From contig NZ_CP050063.1 of assembly GCF_011604685.1 (NCBI RefSeq), positions 1,448,501 to 1,512,500 of the forward strand: a stretch of 64,000 nt of DNA. The letters are read 5' to 3'. The stretch is from Spirosoma aureum (GTDB lineage Bacteria; Bacteroidota; Bacteroidia; Cytophagales; Spirosomataceae). Shown in pieces: positions 36,536-46,390 of the stretch. The notes beneath the pieces are model-generated. The model ran no database searches. It was not told the DNA's origin and saw only the letters and a list, made by a program, of their open reading frames with translations. Within the stretch, counting starts at the first letter, position 1, and each line of letters begins with the position of its first letter. The translations under genes and the position numbers were made by a program.

Positions 36536-36940
36536 ATGCGTAACCCACTCTTTTACATTTTACTCCTCGTGTTGGTCTTGCTTGACGGCTGGCTCCTGGC
36601 GCACCCCAATCTGATTGGTCAGGCTGGGGTGTTCTTTTTTGATTATACAGCGATCGAAACCTTTCCGAAAGCGATCGGCTCGGTTGCTCTGGTTGTTGGA
36701 GCATCACTTCTGATAACCTGGATTGCCGGACGGCTTAGCCAGCCACTGGCTATTGGTATAACCGTTGCACTATTGGCTGCATCTGTCTACTATCTGTTTC
36801 AGAGCTTTACACAATACAATACAGGCGTTTACAAGCTTACAGGAGCGGGTTTTCGAGCCGGAGCTATTTTGCTGCCGGGATTAGTCGTTCTCGTATTTGG
36901 GAAAGGTGTTTGGGATGCAATTAATACAAAGCGTAGTTAA
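36536..36940 (+). CDS. Small four-helix membrane protein
   Basis: 134 aa. Four hydrophobic segments (LFYILLLVLVLLDGWLLA; AIGSVALVVGASLLITWIA; LAIGITVALLAASVYYLF; AGAILLPGLVVLVFGKGVW). No family recognised. 57 bp after uvrA, so possibly co-transcribed, though unrelated to repair by sequence. A short hairpin with T run (36970..36991) follows it. Confidence 0.65.
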   Translation: MRNPLFYILLLVLVLLDGWLLAHPNLIGQAGVFFFDYTAIETFPKAIGSVALVVGASLLITWIAGRLSQPLAIGITVALLAASVYYLFQSFTQYNTGVYKLTGAGFRAGAILLPGLVVLVFGKGVWDAINTKRS

Positions 36941-36995
36941 TCGATCAATACCAGATAGGTAGTGGTGAAGAGGAGTCAAATGGCTCCTTTTTGCG

Positions 36996-37003
36996 TATTT
37001 TTG
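36996..37003 (+). promoter_or_regulatory. Bacteroidota -7 promoter box (TATTTTTG)
   Basis: Exact TAnnTTTG match 22 bp before the amidohydrolase start; no clear -33. Confidence 0.5.
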
Positions 37004-37025
37004 GTTTTACAATGAACCTTACTTC

Positions 37026-38282
37026 ATGAACAGACTCTATCTTCTGGTTGTATTCTGCTTACCTAGTACTCTTTTTGCTCAAACTGCTTATTTATTACGC
37101 CCCGACCGTGTTTTCGATGGTGAAACCATGCATGAAGGCTGGGTCGTACGGGTAAAAGGCGATAAGATCGAAGCGGCTGGACCTCCTTCTTCGGTTTCTG
37201 CAAGCGGGGCCGACGTTTCGATTGTCGACTTAAAAGGTGCAACCTTGTTGCCCGGCCTGATTGAAGGCCACTCCCACCTCTTGTTGCATCCCTATAATGA
37301 AACACCCTGGGACGATCAGGTCCTGAAAGAGGCCCGGTCGCTGCGGGTAGCGCGGGCAACCGTTCATGCGCAGAAAACGCTCTTGGCGGGTTTTACGACC
37401 GTGCGTGATCTGGGTACTGAAGGTGCCGATTATGACGACGTAGGACTCAAACAAGCCATTAATCAGGGCATTATTCCCGGCCCACGTATGATCGTGGTCA
37501 CGCGTGCGCTGATTGCAACGGGCAGCTATGCCCCCAAAGGTTTCAGTGCCGATATCGATATACCCCAGGGAGCCGAAGAAGCCGATGGACATGATGTGTT
37601 GATTCAGGCTGTTCGGCGGCAGATCGGTAAAGGAGCGGATGCCATAAAAATATATGCCGATTACCGCTGGGGACTCATGGCCGAAGCTCGACCGACCTAT
37701 ACTGTTGATGAAATTAAGCTTATTGTCGAGGTGGCTAAAAGCAGTGGGCGCGCGGTAGTAGCGCATGCCAGTACCGCCGAAGGTATGCGCCGGGCTATTC
37801 TGGGTGGTTGCGAAACTGTAGAACACGGAGACGCTGGCACCCCCGATATTTTTGCGCTTATGAAACAACATGGAACCGCGCTTTGCCCAACGCTGGCCGC
37901 CGGTGATGCCGTTAGCCAGTATCGTGGCTGGAAAAAAGGCCAGGACCCTGAGCCTGTGCGTATCCGTGAGAAGCGTGTAACGTTTAAACAGGCACTCGAT
38001 GCGGGCGTAACGATCTGTGCCGGGGGCGATGTGGGTGTGTTCAGCCATGGCGACAATGCCCGTGAATTGAGCATGATGGTCGATTATGGAATGAAACCAC
38101 TCGATGTATTGCGATCGGCTACGTCGGTCAATGCTGATGTATTTCACCTGGCCGACCGTGGGCGGGTTAAGGCGGGGTTACTGGCTGATCTGGTCGTTGT
38201 AGAAGGCGATCCAACAAAAACAATTGCCGATTTACGTCGCGTTCAGGCAGTTATGAAAGGCGGTATTTTCTATAAACAATAG
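37026..38282 (+). CDS. Exported metal-dependent amidohydrolase (imidazolonepropionase/prolidase-like)
   Basis: 418 aa with a signal peptide (MNRLYLLVVFCLPSTLFAQ). Amidohydrolase superfamily metal ligands: HSH in LIEGHSHLLLHP, Lys in GADAIKIYADY, His in VVAHAST and VEHGDAG, Asp in CAGGDVGVF. Closest in style to Xaa-Arg/Xaa-Pro dipeptidases of this superfamily. Probably removes C-terminal residues from small peptides or hydrolyses cyclic amides in the periplasm. Substrate not determinable here. Confidence 0.9.
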   Translation: MNRLYLLVVFCLPSTLFAQTAYLLRPDRVFDGETMHEGWVVRVKGDKIEAAGPPSSVSASGADVSIVDLKGATLLPGLIEGHSHLLLHPYNETPWDDQVLKEARSLRVARATVHAQKTLLAGFTTVRDLGTEGADYDDVGLKQAINQGIIPGPRMIVVTRALIATGSYAPKGFSADIDIPQGAEEADGHDVLIQAVRRQIGKGADAIKIYADYRWGLMAEARPTYTVDEIKLIVEVAKSSGRAVVAHASTAEGMRRAILGGCETVEHGDAGTPDIFALMKQHGTALCPTLAAGDAVSQYRGWKKGQDPEPVRIREKRVTFKQALDAGVTICAGGDVGVFSHGDNARELSMMVDYGMKPLDVLRSATSVNADVFHLADRGRVKAGLLADLVVVEGDPTKTIADLRRVQAVMKGGIFYKQ

Positions 38283-38460
38283 AGAAAAACTTATTGTGCT
38301 TTCTACCTGTTACATTTTAATACAAAGGTAATGCGGCTTTTTTCACATAATTTCATCCGCCGTTTGGGTTTTTGGCTTAATTTCGCCCGGCATGGACGTG
38401 CTCCGGTGCTCGACAGGCTCCTAATTCGTTATTTCTGAATACTCTACCCTGATTTTTTGT

Positions 38461-39741
38461 ATGGCCAACACTGCTGAACTTACTGTCGATGGTAAATCGT
38501 ACCAATTCCCGACATTTGAAGGAACGGAACACGAAAAAGCCTTCGACATCTCCAACCTCCGTGACCAAACCGGCTACGTTACCTTAGACCGGGGCTATAA
38601 AAACACCGGTGCCACAAAGAGCGCTATTACGTTTCTGGATGGTGAGCAGGGTATCCTGCAATATCGGGGCTACTCGATTGAAGACTTAGCTGCCAAAGCG
38701 TCGTTTCTGGAGGTTGCTTATCTGCTTATCTACGGTGAGTTGCCGACTAAAGAGCAATATGCTCAATTTGAAAACGGTATCCGCCGTCATACCCTCGTTA
38801 ATGAGGATATGCGGAAAATTTTTGATGGATTTCCGGTAAATGCCCACCCAATGGGTGTTTTATCGTCACTGGTGAGTGCCATGAGCGCTTTCTATCCTGA
38901 TTCGCAGGACGAAAAGAATGATCCGGCTCTGCATATTGTGCGGTTGTTAGCCAAACTGCCAACAATTGCTACCTGGTCGTATAAGCGTTCGTTAGGGCAT
39001 CCGACCAATTATCCCAAAAATAACCTCGACTACATTCCGAACTTCCTGAATATGATGTTCGCTCTGCCAGTAGAGGATTATAAAGTCGATCCCGTTGTTG
39101 CTGAAGCGTTAAACGTTCTGCTTATTCTGCACGCCGATCACGAACAAAACTGTTCGACCTCAACCGTGCGGCTTGTTGGTTCGTCGCAGGCAAATATCTA
39201 TTCGTCTATTTCGGCAGGTATTAGTGCATTATGGGGCCCATTGCACGGTGGTGCCAATCAGGAAGTCATTGAAATGCTTGAAGCCATCAAAGCCGATGGT
39301 GGCGATGTCAGCAAGTACGTTGATATGGCGAAAAATGCCAAAACAACGGGCTTTCGTCTCTTTGGCTTTGGTCACCGCGTTTATAAAAACTTCGATCCTC
39401 GTGCCCGAATCATCAAGAAAGCGGCCGATGATGTGTTGAACAAACTCGGTGTCAATGATCCGGTTCTGGAAATTGCCAAAGGACTGGAAGAAGCTGCTTT
39501 GCACGACGAATATTTCATCCAGCGTAAATTGTATCCGAACGTTGATTTCTATTCCGGAATCATCTATCGGGCGCTGGGCATTCCAACGAATATGTTTACG
39601 GTGATGTTTGCTATTGGTCGTCTGCCGGGCTGGATTGCGCAATGGAAAGAAATGCGTGAACAGAAAGAGCCAATCGGACGCCCTCGCCAGATTTATACCG
39701 GGGCTACACTTCGGGAATTCAAGGCGATTGACCAACGCTAA
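38461..39741 (+). CDS. gltA: Citrate synthase
   Basis: 426 aa, hexameric type II length. Condenses oxaloacetate and acetyl-CoA. Catalytic residues appear in LHADHEQNCSTSTVRL (His), GPLHGGANQEV (His) and FGFGHRVYKNFDPRA; the catalytic Asp is in YPNVDFYSGIIYRALG. Single gene with two terminators after it. Confidence 0.97.
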   Translation: MANTAELTVDGKSYQFPTFEGTEHEKAFDISNLRDQTGYVTLDRGYKNTGATKSAITFLDGEQGILQYRGYSIEDLAAKASFLEVAYLLIYGELPTKEQYAQFENGIRRHTLVNEDMRKIFDGFPVNAHPMGVLSSLVSAMSAFYPDSQDEKNDPALHIVRLLAKLPTIATWSYKRSLGHPTNYPKNNLDYIPNFLNMMFALPVEDYKVDPVVAEALNVLLILHADHEQNCSTSTVRLVGSSQANIYSSISAGISALWGPLHGGANQEVIEMLEAIKADGGDVSKYVDMAKNAKTTGFRLFGFGHRVYKNFDPRARIIKKAADDVLNKLGVNDPVLEIAKGLEEAALHDEYFIQRKLYPNVDFYSGIIYRALGIPTNMFTVMFAIGRLPGWIAQWKEMREQKEPIGRPRQIYTGATLREFKAIDQR

Positions 39742-39748
39742 CAAAAAG

Positions 39749-39814
39749 GGAGTCAGTACTTGACTCCATCTTTTTACAGGAAAGCCCAGCTATGCAGTTG
39801 GGCTTTCCTGTTTT
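39749..39814. terminator. Two consecutive terminators between gltA and the DUF3667 gene
   Basis: First: GGAGTC (39749..39754) with GACTCC (39762..39767) then TTTTT. Second: 11-bp stem AGGAAAGCCCA (39778..39788) with TGGGCTTTCCT (39799..39809) then TTTT. The second also serves the convergent gene. Confidence 0.8.
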
Positions 39815-39827
39815 ATGACCTTTACGT

Positions 39828-41081
39828 TTAAAAGGTAAGCAGTCCAACACCGAAGGAGCCGATCAGAAAAATCGTTGCGACAAACCAATACATCACACTG
39901 AGCAGGAGAAACTTCAAAACTGTTTTACCCCATGATTGCTGGTAAACCCGTTTTAGCGACAGTAAAAAATACAGCCAGCATATCCACAACGTCCAACCCA
40001 GAATGGAAGTGGTTACTTTGGGATTTGCGAAATAAGTAGAGAGTAAGACTAATGAAAAAATCAGGAAGAGTACGGTATGAATATGGACAGAAAAGATCAG
40101 GTGTTCGTAATAATACCGCCCACGTCGAAAATAGATTAAAAGTAAAAAAACAGCCACAAATGGCATGAGGATGAACATGACGATCGAAAGGTTCTTCGTG
40201 CTGGCGTGTAGAAACTTCTCTGTATTTTCGCCTTTACCTAAATGTGCAAGTTTACCCTGTCGCCGATAGAGCTTTCTCATGAACCAGTTTGGCGTGTCGC
40301 CTTCGGCCCGAATGAGCGAGTCTATCTCAACATCGGGCATGTGGCTTAGCTTCTCTTCATATTCATCCCGTTCGGCATCTGTTTTAAATTCTTTGCTACT
40401 AAGGGTAGGCCCAAAACTAAACGACACTTTGGGGTTAGCCGGAACAAGCTCAATTAACTCCCGAAGCTTTGCTCGGTTCGAGTCTGCCAGGGTTAGTTTA
40501 GCTTTGGTCAACAATGAGTCCAGTTGGTAGGGTTGAAGTCGTTTAATGCGACGGGATGTTCGGGCCAGACCCACCGAATCCACCAATGTGTTAAAGTCGA
40601 TCCTGGTCGCTATTTTGTGCAGACCACGACTATCCAATAGGCTATCGTTGTTAATCAGACCCTCCAGATCAACCTTTATTCCTGTGTCACGATCGGTCGT
40701 ATCAGCATCTGTTTGATTGGTAGAATTCCCATTCATCCGCCTGAGGCTTTCCTCTAACTGATGATCAGCAAATTTGCCGATCAGGAAAAAAAAGATAACG
40801 CTCACAAAAACATACAACCTGGCTGGTGGTACATACCGTGCCCGCTTCCCTTCCAGAAATTCGGCGGTCATTTTGCCCGGCCGCGTGAAAATTGCTTTTA
40901 ATGAGTTCCATAATTTATTGTCGAAGTGGGTGATACTTTCAACAAACTCATAGAAAATATGGCCAAGTGGCAGTTTGACTTCGTGGTTTTCCTGACCACA
41001 GTTCGGGCAGAAATTGTCTTCCGGACCTAAGTCTGTGCCACAGTTCGGGCAGACGGTGAGTTTGTTGTGATGATTCGACAT
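39828..41081 (-). CDS. DUF3667 membrane protein with zinc ribbon
   Basis: About 417 aa from the ATG at 41081. The N-terminus has two Cys pairs (VCPNCGTDLG, FCPNCGQEN) forming a zinc ribbon. The DUF3667 signature (KLWNSLKAIFTRPGKMTAEF, then GKRARYVPPARLYVFVSV) follows. Five or so membrane helices lie at about residue 90 and after residue 290, with a charged soluble insert between. Function unknown; widespread in Bacteroidota. Confidence 0.85.
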   Translation of the reverse strand: MSNHHNKLTVCPNCGTDLGPEDNFCPNCGQENHEVKLPLGHIFYEFVESITHFDNKLWNSLKAIFTRPGKMTAEFLEGKRARYVPPARLYVFVSVIFFFLIGKFADHQLEESLRRMNGNSTNQTDADTTDRDTGIKVDLEGLINNDSLLDSRGLHKIATRIDFNTLVDSVGLARTSRRIKRLQPYQLDSLLTKAKLTLADSNRAKLRELIELVPANPKVSFSFGPTLSSKEFKTDAERDEYEEKLSHMPDVEIDSLIRAEGDTPNWFMRKLYRRQGKLAHLGKGENTEKFLHASTKNLSIVMFILMPFVAVFLLLIYFRRGRYYYEHLIFSVHIHTVLFLIFSLVLLSTYFANPKVTTSILGWTLWICWLYFLLSLKRVYQQSWGKTVLKFLLLSVMYWFVATIFLIGSFGVGLLTF

Positions 41082-41203
41082 TGCCTGGTTGCTTGGTTGA
41101 GGCTGGTGTATCAGCAGCCACATCCGGGTGGGTGTGTAGGCGAACTAAAGCGTAAACCGGGCAGCCGTAATGCCTTCCGATCTGGATACTCACTTGCAAA
41201 AAT

Positions 41204-41238
41204 AAAAAAAGAGGTGGCCGAGAAAACCCAACCACCTC
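41204..41238 (-). terminator. Terminator of recA
   Basis: On the minus strand GAGGTGG (41238..41232) pairs with CCACCTC (41217..41211), followed by seven Ts. Confidence 0.85.
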
Positions 41239-41260
41239 ATTCTAGAAAGAATAATAAAAC

Positions 41261-42355
41261 TTAATCGTCGATTTCGCCTTCGTCGTCGGCTTCAGTGGCT
41301 GCCAGAACCGGATCGAGCAGGGCCTCCTGATCATCAGCGATTTTTGCCCGAATTTTTGCTTCCAGTTCAGCCATCAGTTCGGGGTTATCGAGCAGTAACT
41401 CTTTAACGGCATCGCGTCCCTGCGCAAGACGGCTGGTGCCATACGAGAACCATGAACCCGACTTTTTAACGATCTCCATTTCAACAGCGAGGTCAAGGAT
41501 TTCGCCAACTTTTGAGATACCCTGACCATACATAATGTCGAATTCAACAACTTTAAATGGAGCCGCCAGTTTGTTTTTAACGACTTTCACTTTGGTCCGG
41601 TTACCCACAACGTTGTCGGCGCCTTCTTTGATTTGGCCAATGCGACGAATATCGATACGGACCGAAGCGTAGAATTTCAGAGCGTTACCACCGGTTGTTG
41701 TTTCAGGGTTACCGAACATCACACCAATCTTTTCGCGAAGCTGGTTAATGAAAATGCAGCAGCAGCCTGTTTTATTGATGGTACCAGTCAGTTTGCGCAA
41801 CGCCTGCGACATCAGTCGTGCTTGCAGCCCCATTTTGCTTTCGCCCATTTCGCCTTCGATTTCGGCTTTTGGTACAAGTGCAGCTACTGAGTCAATAACG
41901 ATAATGTCGATAGCACCCGAACTGATCAGGTGTTCCGCAATTTCGAGGGCTTGTTCGCCATTATCAGGTTGCGAGATAAGCAGGTTTTTCGTGTCGATGC
42001 CAAGCTTTTCAGCGTAGACCCGATCAAAAGCGTGCTCAGCGTCGATAAATGCAGCCAGACCACCAGCTTTCTGTGCTTCGGCGATGCAGTGCATCGTCAG
42101 CGTGGTTTTACCTGATGATTCAGGACCATAAATTTCAACAACTCGACCACGCGGCATTCCACCAATACCCAATGCCAAATCAAGCCCTAGTGAGCCCGTC
42201 GAAATGACAGGAACATCTACGACTTTGCTTTCGCTCAGGCGCATTACAGTGCCTTTCCCAAAAGCCTTATCTAACTTTTCAATAGTGGTTTGCAGGGCCT
42301 TTAACTTGTTGTCATTAGCAGATGCTGTGGCTTGCGCCGTATCTGATTTTGCCAT
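41261..42355 (-). CDS. recA: Recombinase A
   Basis: 364 aa. Strand-exchange ATPase and SOS coprotease. Walker [11 protein letters not shown], Walker [16 protein letters not shown], the L1/L2 region [19 protein letters not shown], and an acidic C-terminus ([17 protein letters not shown]). Full-length. No LexA-type SOS box was recognised in the 145 bp upstream. Confidence 0.98.
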   Translation of the reverse strand: MAKSDTAQATASANDNKLKALQTTIEKLDKAFGKGTVMRLSESKVVDVPVISTGSLGLDLALGIGGMPRGRVVEIYGPESSGKTTLTMHCIAEAQKAGGLAAFIDAEHAFDRVYAEKLGIDTKNLLISQPDNGEQALEIAEHLISSGAIDIIVIDSVAALVPKAEIEGEMGESKMGLQARLMSQALRKLTGTINKTGCCCIFINQLREKIGVMFGNPETTTGGNALKFYASVRIDIRRIGQIKEGADNVVGNRTKVKVVKNKLAAPFKVVEFDIMYGQGISKVGEILDLAVEMEIVKKSGSWFSYGTSRLAQGRDAVKELLLDNPELMAELEAKIRAKIADDQEALLDPVLAATEADDEGEIDD

Positions 42356-42500
42356 GTTAGGATGGTTGTTTTAAACAGATAAAATTAACCAAAATTGGCC
42401 GGATTACCAAACGGTTTTTTGAAATAGTTGATGATTGGGAATGGCCGGTATGGTAAGCTGAAAGTAAGCCCCATCAGCCTTGATGCACAGCCCTATAGCT

Positions 42501-45500
42501 TCATTTATGTTGCGCTGATATAGCGTCTTTGATGGGCTTTAATTCCTTGTCAATCAGTTTTTTGATGGATTTTTGTGCTGTTGTGCTCATCTCTTTGGCT
42601 GCAGTAGGAGATAAGTACCAGCCAAGCGGATACTGATGACCTGTAGAACGGTCAAGCGCAATATTTACATACGAAAAATGAAGTTCGTTTTCCGAATCAT
42701 TTATGCCTTTTTTTAGCGTGTAGGCAACCAGCTGATCGAGCGTAAGGCCCTGTCGTCCAGTGGCGTTTAGAAAGCCTGTCAATGGCTCACTTAAAAAGCG
42801 AAAAGTAGTCGTTGAACTGGCATTATCACTGGCTTGTCCATTGCGTAGAAAAAGGAGGTAGTACTGAACATTATAGTGACTATTCGGCGGGCTATTTAAT
42901 CGCTGTAAACTTCGAATAAGTTGTACACTGGTCATGATACCCGTATTTTCCACATAGCCCCCGTCAATCAGGTGAAATGCGGGTTGGCAGCTTGGTTTCA
43001 TGTTGGGTAACTGACCTTCAACGCGCCCTCCGCTGGTTACGAAAGGGAAGCGTGCACAAAGGAAAGTGGCCGTTTTGAAAGGTAAGTCGGACTGGATAGT
43101 CGAGAATAAATCGACTACATCATAAAACGGATGAACTGGATTTTGAGCATTCTGTGGTAGCGACGGCTCATTGCCCAGATTTATGGGGGACAATATCGCT
43201 TTCTGACCCGTTTCGGCTACGGACGAGTTCAGAAAAACCAACGGAAAATGGGTTTGGGGACGCCCTGACGAATCACGCCAGATTTTCAGGAAGGATTGGC
43301 TAAGCAGGTTCCTTACAGAATCGCTATGACTGGATATTGTTGAAAAGGCTGCGTTTTCCCAGGCGTCTTCCAGCCATCGGTTACGGTCTAATGATGGTAT
43401 AGGGCCTGGCGAAAAGTTGTGAATGCCTCCGCGAAAGAGCATAGAGGCTGTTGTGGGCGAAATGAGGTCCTGCGAAATAACATCCTGGGCTTCATTACCA
43501 ACAAAAGGTAATGTATCGCTGAAGGATACTGCCTTTGCTCGCTGCAAGGCCACATACGTTGCGGCACCTACTCCCCCACCAGATACGCCACTAATGCCAA
43601 ACACATAATGACTAAAACCAGGGATAAGCACGTCGAGCTGATGTAAACAGGCCGTTGTCCAGGAAGCTGCCCGAATGCCCCCTCCCTCACTGGCTACAAT
43701 AATGACAGGAAGTGGGATTGAATCCGTTGGATTTTTTCGGTCTTTGTACCATTGACTGAAATACTGAGGAATTGTAGGACGACTGCTAACGATTGAAGCA
43801 CTGTCGGGTGTTTGTCGAATCGTACTGTTGTCGTTAAACATAGAAACGATAAAAGTATATACGGCTAGGCCAAGAATTAATGGGTAGAGCGGGAGTTTAT
43901 TAAACTGAATGAGTAATGTTCCCAGGTAGGCAATAACACATAGCCATAATAATAAAACAGCGTGTAGCCCGAAGAATTGCGCGACGGCGAGCCCTGTTGG
44001 CGGAATGAAAATGAGCAGCAGTATATTTAATAGCCCCTGACCATACAGCATACTCCCTGGAATCAGGCGTACCAGCAAAGCATAGTCCTGTGTAGGTGTG
44101 GTAGACGTGAACAACAACATGTCGGTTTCTTCACTGGGCCGGTGGTATTTGCTAAAGATGTAGACCGTGATAATACCCGATAGTACTAGCACGGTGATGA
44201 GTAAAAAAAACTGGTAAACGTGTGAGATTGCGCCTTGCTCGTTGAGTGGCAAGTCACCATAGCTTTTCATAAAGGCCAAAAACGTAATTACAAACGGGAG
44301 GGCCACAAAAACCAGTGGTAAGGCCTGGACAAACCGAAAGTCACCCGAATGGGCCATTAACGTTCTCGTTGTTTGTGTTGTGGTGGCATCGGTCGCCAGA
44401 ATATTGGCTAGTTCAAGCCCTTTTATCGGTTTGAGATAGAGTAAAATTTTACTGGTAACATAAAACATAGCACTTAAGCCTACTAACGTCAGCAAAAAAC
44501 AGAATATGGTACCGGCAATCTTAAGGCTATTGGTAGAAGATAGCCAGAGAAAGAAGATTTCATCAAATTGATCCAGATTGATGATAATGCTCATGAACAA
44601 AAGCAGATAAAGCAGGAATTGAACGCCAAGGACGCTACTCCAGAAGGTTAGAAGCCATCGGAAAGGCCCACCGTTTGAAGGTGGCGGTTCGTCGGGATTA
44701 GTTGACCCACCTGACTTTTGCGATCCATCTGGTTTACTGGGATCTTCTGGCTTACCCGGCCTGTCAGAGCTTATCGAATCAGATGATTTACCACGATTCC
44801 TTTGGTTCACGCCTTTTGAATGACTGATATTTTCCTTCTCAACGGCTTCTTTATATTGCTGTTGAACGGTAATCATATAGTCTTGCTGACTTTTGGCATG
44901 ATTTTGTAGATTATCCCGTTTGGCGCTGAATGCGTTTTTTTTAGTTGGCCACAGTTCAATAAATGAATAAAGAATGCCTAGTGGATGTAATAGAATGTAC
45001 CAGATAGCAGTAATAACCGGAAGAAACTTCAGACTTACGATTATTGTCCATATCCAGCGAAGCCACTCCGGAATGGAATTTATTCCTATATAAAGCCAGG
45101 TGCTTAGAACAGTATTTTCGATTAAATCGGCAGTCATTCCAACCAGCACAAAAAGAGCCAGCTTTAGACCTAACTGACGCATCAAACGGGCTGTCGGCGT
45201 ATCGAGTTTAGCGCCATCATTACCAATCACGAAAAGGGACGTATGGGCGAAAAGTGAGCACCATGTGATCAATGTAAAGCCATAGATGAAAATAAAGAAT
45301 GTATCGACTATGAGCTCTAGCTGAGCTAATTGTCGTTTGTCGGGCCCCCATTTCTGAATCGTTAGAAAAGGAGATTGGCCACCGAACGCTAATTTTTGGC
45401 TTAAAGTCTGAATGGGATATTCACCAAAAGGAGCTTCCAGAAAAAGCAGGACCGATGAGATGACTAACGACAGTACTAAAAGCAGAACGCGATACCGATA

Positions 45501-45587
45501 ACCTAATTTGAGAATAGTGTCGATATGAAACCAGGAGTCAGAATCATCGTCCGATTTTGGTGAATTTTGGGGGAGGGAGGCAACCAT
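42501..45587 (-). CDS. Large membrane protein with patatin-like phospholipase domain
   Basis: 1028 aa. The N-terminal about 620 residues hold ten or more membrane helices in two groups, separated by a hydrophilic Ser/Lys/Pro-rich linker (SSDSISSDRPGKPEDPSKPD). The C-terminal part is a patatin-like lipase: glycine-rich oxyanion loop SEGGGIRAASW, nucleophile elbow ISGVSGGGVG (GxSxG), and catalytic Asp in LIDGGYVENTG. Thus a Ser-Asp dyad enzyme anchored in the inner membrane. Its substrate is unknown; phospholipid is the family norm. Confidence 0.88.
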   Translation of the reverse strand: MVASLPQNSPKSDDDSDSWFHIDTILKLGYRYRVLLLVLSLVISSVLLFLEAPFGEYPIQTLSQKLAFGGQSPFLTIQKWGPDKRQLAQLELIVDTFFIFIYGFTLITWCSLFAHTSLFVIGNDGAKLDTPTARLMRQLGLKLALFVLVGMTADLIENTVLSTWLYIGINSIPEWLRWIWTIIVSLKFLPVITAIWYILLHPLGILYSFIELWPTKKNAFSAKRDNLQNHAKSQQDYMITVQQQYKEAVEKENISHSKGVNQRNRGKSSDSISSDRPGKPEDPSKPDGSQKSGGSTNPDEPPPSNGGPFRWLLTFWSSVLGVQFLLYLLLFMSIIINLDQFDEIFFLWLSSTNSLKIAGTIFCFLLTLVGLSAMFYVTSKILLYLKPIKGLELANILATDATTTQTTRTLMAHSGDFRFVQALPLVFVALPFVITFLAFMKSYGDLPLNEQGAISHVYQFFLLITVLVLSGIITVYIFSKYHRPSEETDMLLFTSTTPTQDYALLVRLIPGSMLYGQGLLNILLLIFIPPTGLAVAQFFGLHAVLLLWLCVIAYLGTLLIQFNKLPLYPLILGLAVYTFIVSMFNDNSTIRQTPDSASIVSSRPTIPQYFSQWYKDRKNPTDSIPLPVIIVASEGGGIRAASWTTACLHQLDVLIPGFSHYVFGISGVSGGGVGAATYVALQRAKAVSFSDTLPFVGNEAQDVISQDLISPTTASMLFRGGIHNFSPGPIPSLDRNRWLEDAWENAAFSTISSHSDSVRNLLSQSFLKIWRDSSGRPQTHFPLVFLNSSVAETGQKAILSPINLGNEPSLPQNAQNPVHPFYDVVDLFSTIQSDLPFKTATFLCARFPFVTSGGRVEGQLPNMKPSCQPAFHLIDGGYVENTGIMTSVQLIRSLQRLNSPPNSHYNVQYYLLFLRNGQASDNASSTTTFRFLSEPLTGFLNATGRQGLTLDQLVAYTLKKGINDSENELHFSYVNIALDRSTGHQYPLGWYLSPTAAKEMSTTAQKSIKKLIDKELKPIKDAISAQHK

Positions 45588-45703
45588 GTGAAAGGGAGGG
45601 AAAGGTGTATATAAATATTGATAATCAGTATTTTAAAATCAAGAGTTGTTCCCCCGGCCGCCAACTTTATGCGTTCGTTTTTAGGGAACGGTTGGTTTGG
45701 AAA

Positions 45704-45738
45704 TAAAAACGGGCGTACCCTAATAGTGGGTACGCCCG
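45704..45738 (-). terminator. Terminator after the 159-aa membrane-anchored gene
   Basis: CGGGCGTACCC (45710..45720) pairs with GGGTACGCCCG (45728..45738); As at 45704..45709 read as Ts on the minus strand. Confidence 0.8.
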
Positions 45739-45764
45739 ATAGTAACAATAGCAAACTAAGGAAA

Positions 45765-46244
45765 TTAAATAACAGAATCAGCCGTGGCCGATTGTGACTG
45801 CGGTTGAGTTGGTTGAGGTTTTTGCGGAGCGGTTTGCTGTCCACCCGGATAGGCTGGATTCGTACCGTAAGGCGAAGGGGGAGGGCCCACCACTTCTAAA
45901 CCAGTGATGTAGTATTTCGTCTCGCCATTCCACGGAAATTTTAGGATCTTTTCTTCATAGTGGAGCGTAACGCGCTGCCCGGTTTTCACCGCATTGGTAA
46001 TCTGTTTCGCTACTGCTTCATCTTTAACAGAAAAATCGAAATACTGCGGAGTGAGCGAGCCTGTTTCGCCGGAGAATCCACCAACATTGAGAACACCTTC
46101 GTAGGTTTTAAAAAGATAACCCCGACGGCTAAATTTAGAGATCGTACCGGCTCGTTCTCCATCGCTGAAACTCCAGCCGGTAAGTGCATACAGAACACCA
46201 AAAACAACTAATAAAAATAACAGGAAGTACAGTAACCCTCGCAT
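45765..46244 (-). CDS. Membrane-anchored protein (often misnamed 6-phosphogluconate dehydrogenase)
   Basis: 159 aa. One N-terminal helix (LLYFLLFLLVVFGVLYAL) then a small beta domain with SDGERAGTISKFSRRGYLFK, TYEGVLNVGGF and VTLHYEEKILKFPW. The tail is Pro/Gln-rich and probably disordered. Bacteroidota homologues sometimes carry the name 6-phosphogluconate dehydrogenase, but no dinucleotide-binding fold is visible here. Real function unknown. Confidence 0.75.
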   Translation of the reverse strand: MRGLLYFLLFLLVVFGVLYALTGWSFSDGERAGTISKFSRRGYLFKTYEGVLNVGGFSGETGSLTPQYFDFSVKDEAVAKQITNAVKTGQRVTLHYEEKILKFPWNGETKYYITGLEVVGPPPSPYGTNPAYPGGQQTAPQKPQPTQPQSQSATADSVI

Positions 46245-46390
46245 GGACTTGGTTGGTTAAGTTGCGGTTTTATACCGTGCAAATAGACGAAATTTTTGTA
46301 TATGTTCAGTAAACAGAACGGAGTCTGGCAGGAATTGTTCGTAAAAAGGCTGCTGCCTGACGGTGGGAAGCGCCAGAAGTCTCCTTAAAT

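Noticed and set aside
37230..38147. 305-aa minus-strand reading frame
   Set aside because: Antisense to the amidohydrolase with intact metal ligands.
41961..42500. SOS box upstream of recA
   Set aside because: No convincing LexA-type palindrome could be seen.
42501..45587. Patatin protein as two fused genes
   Set aside because: One continuous frame; the membrane part plus patatin domain is a plausible single protein.
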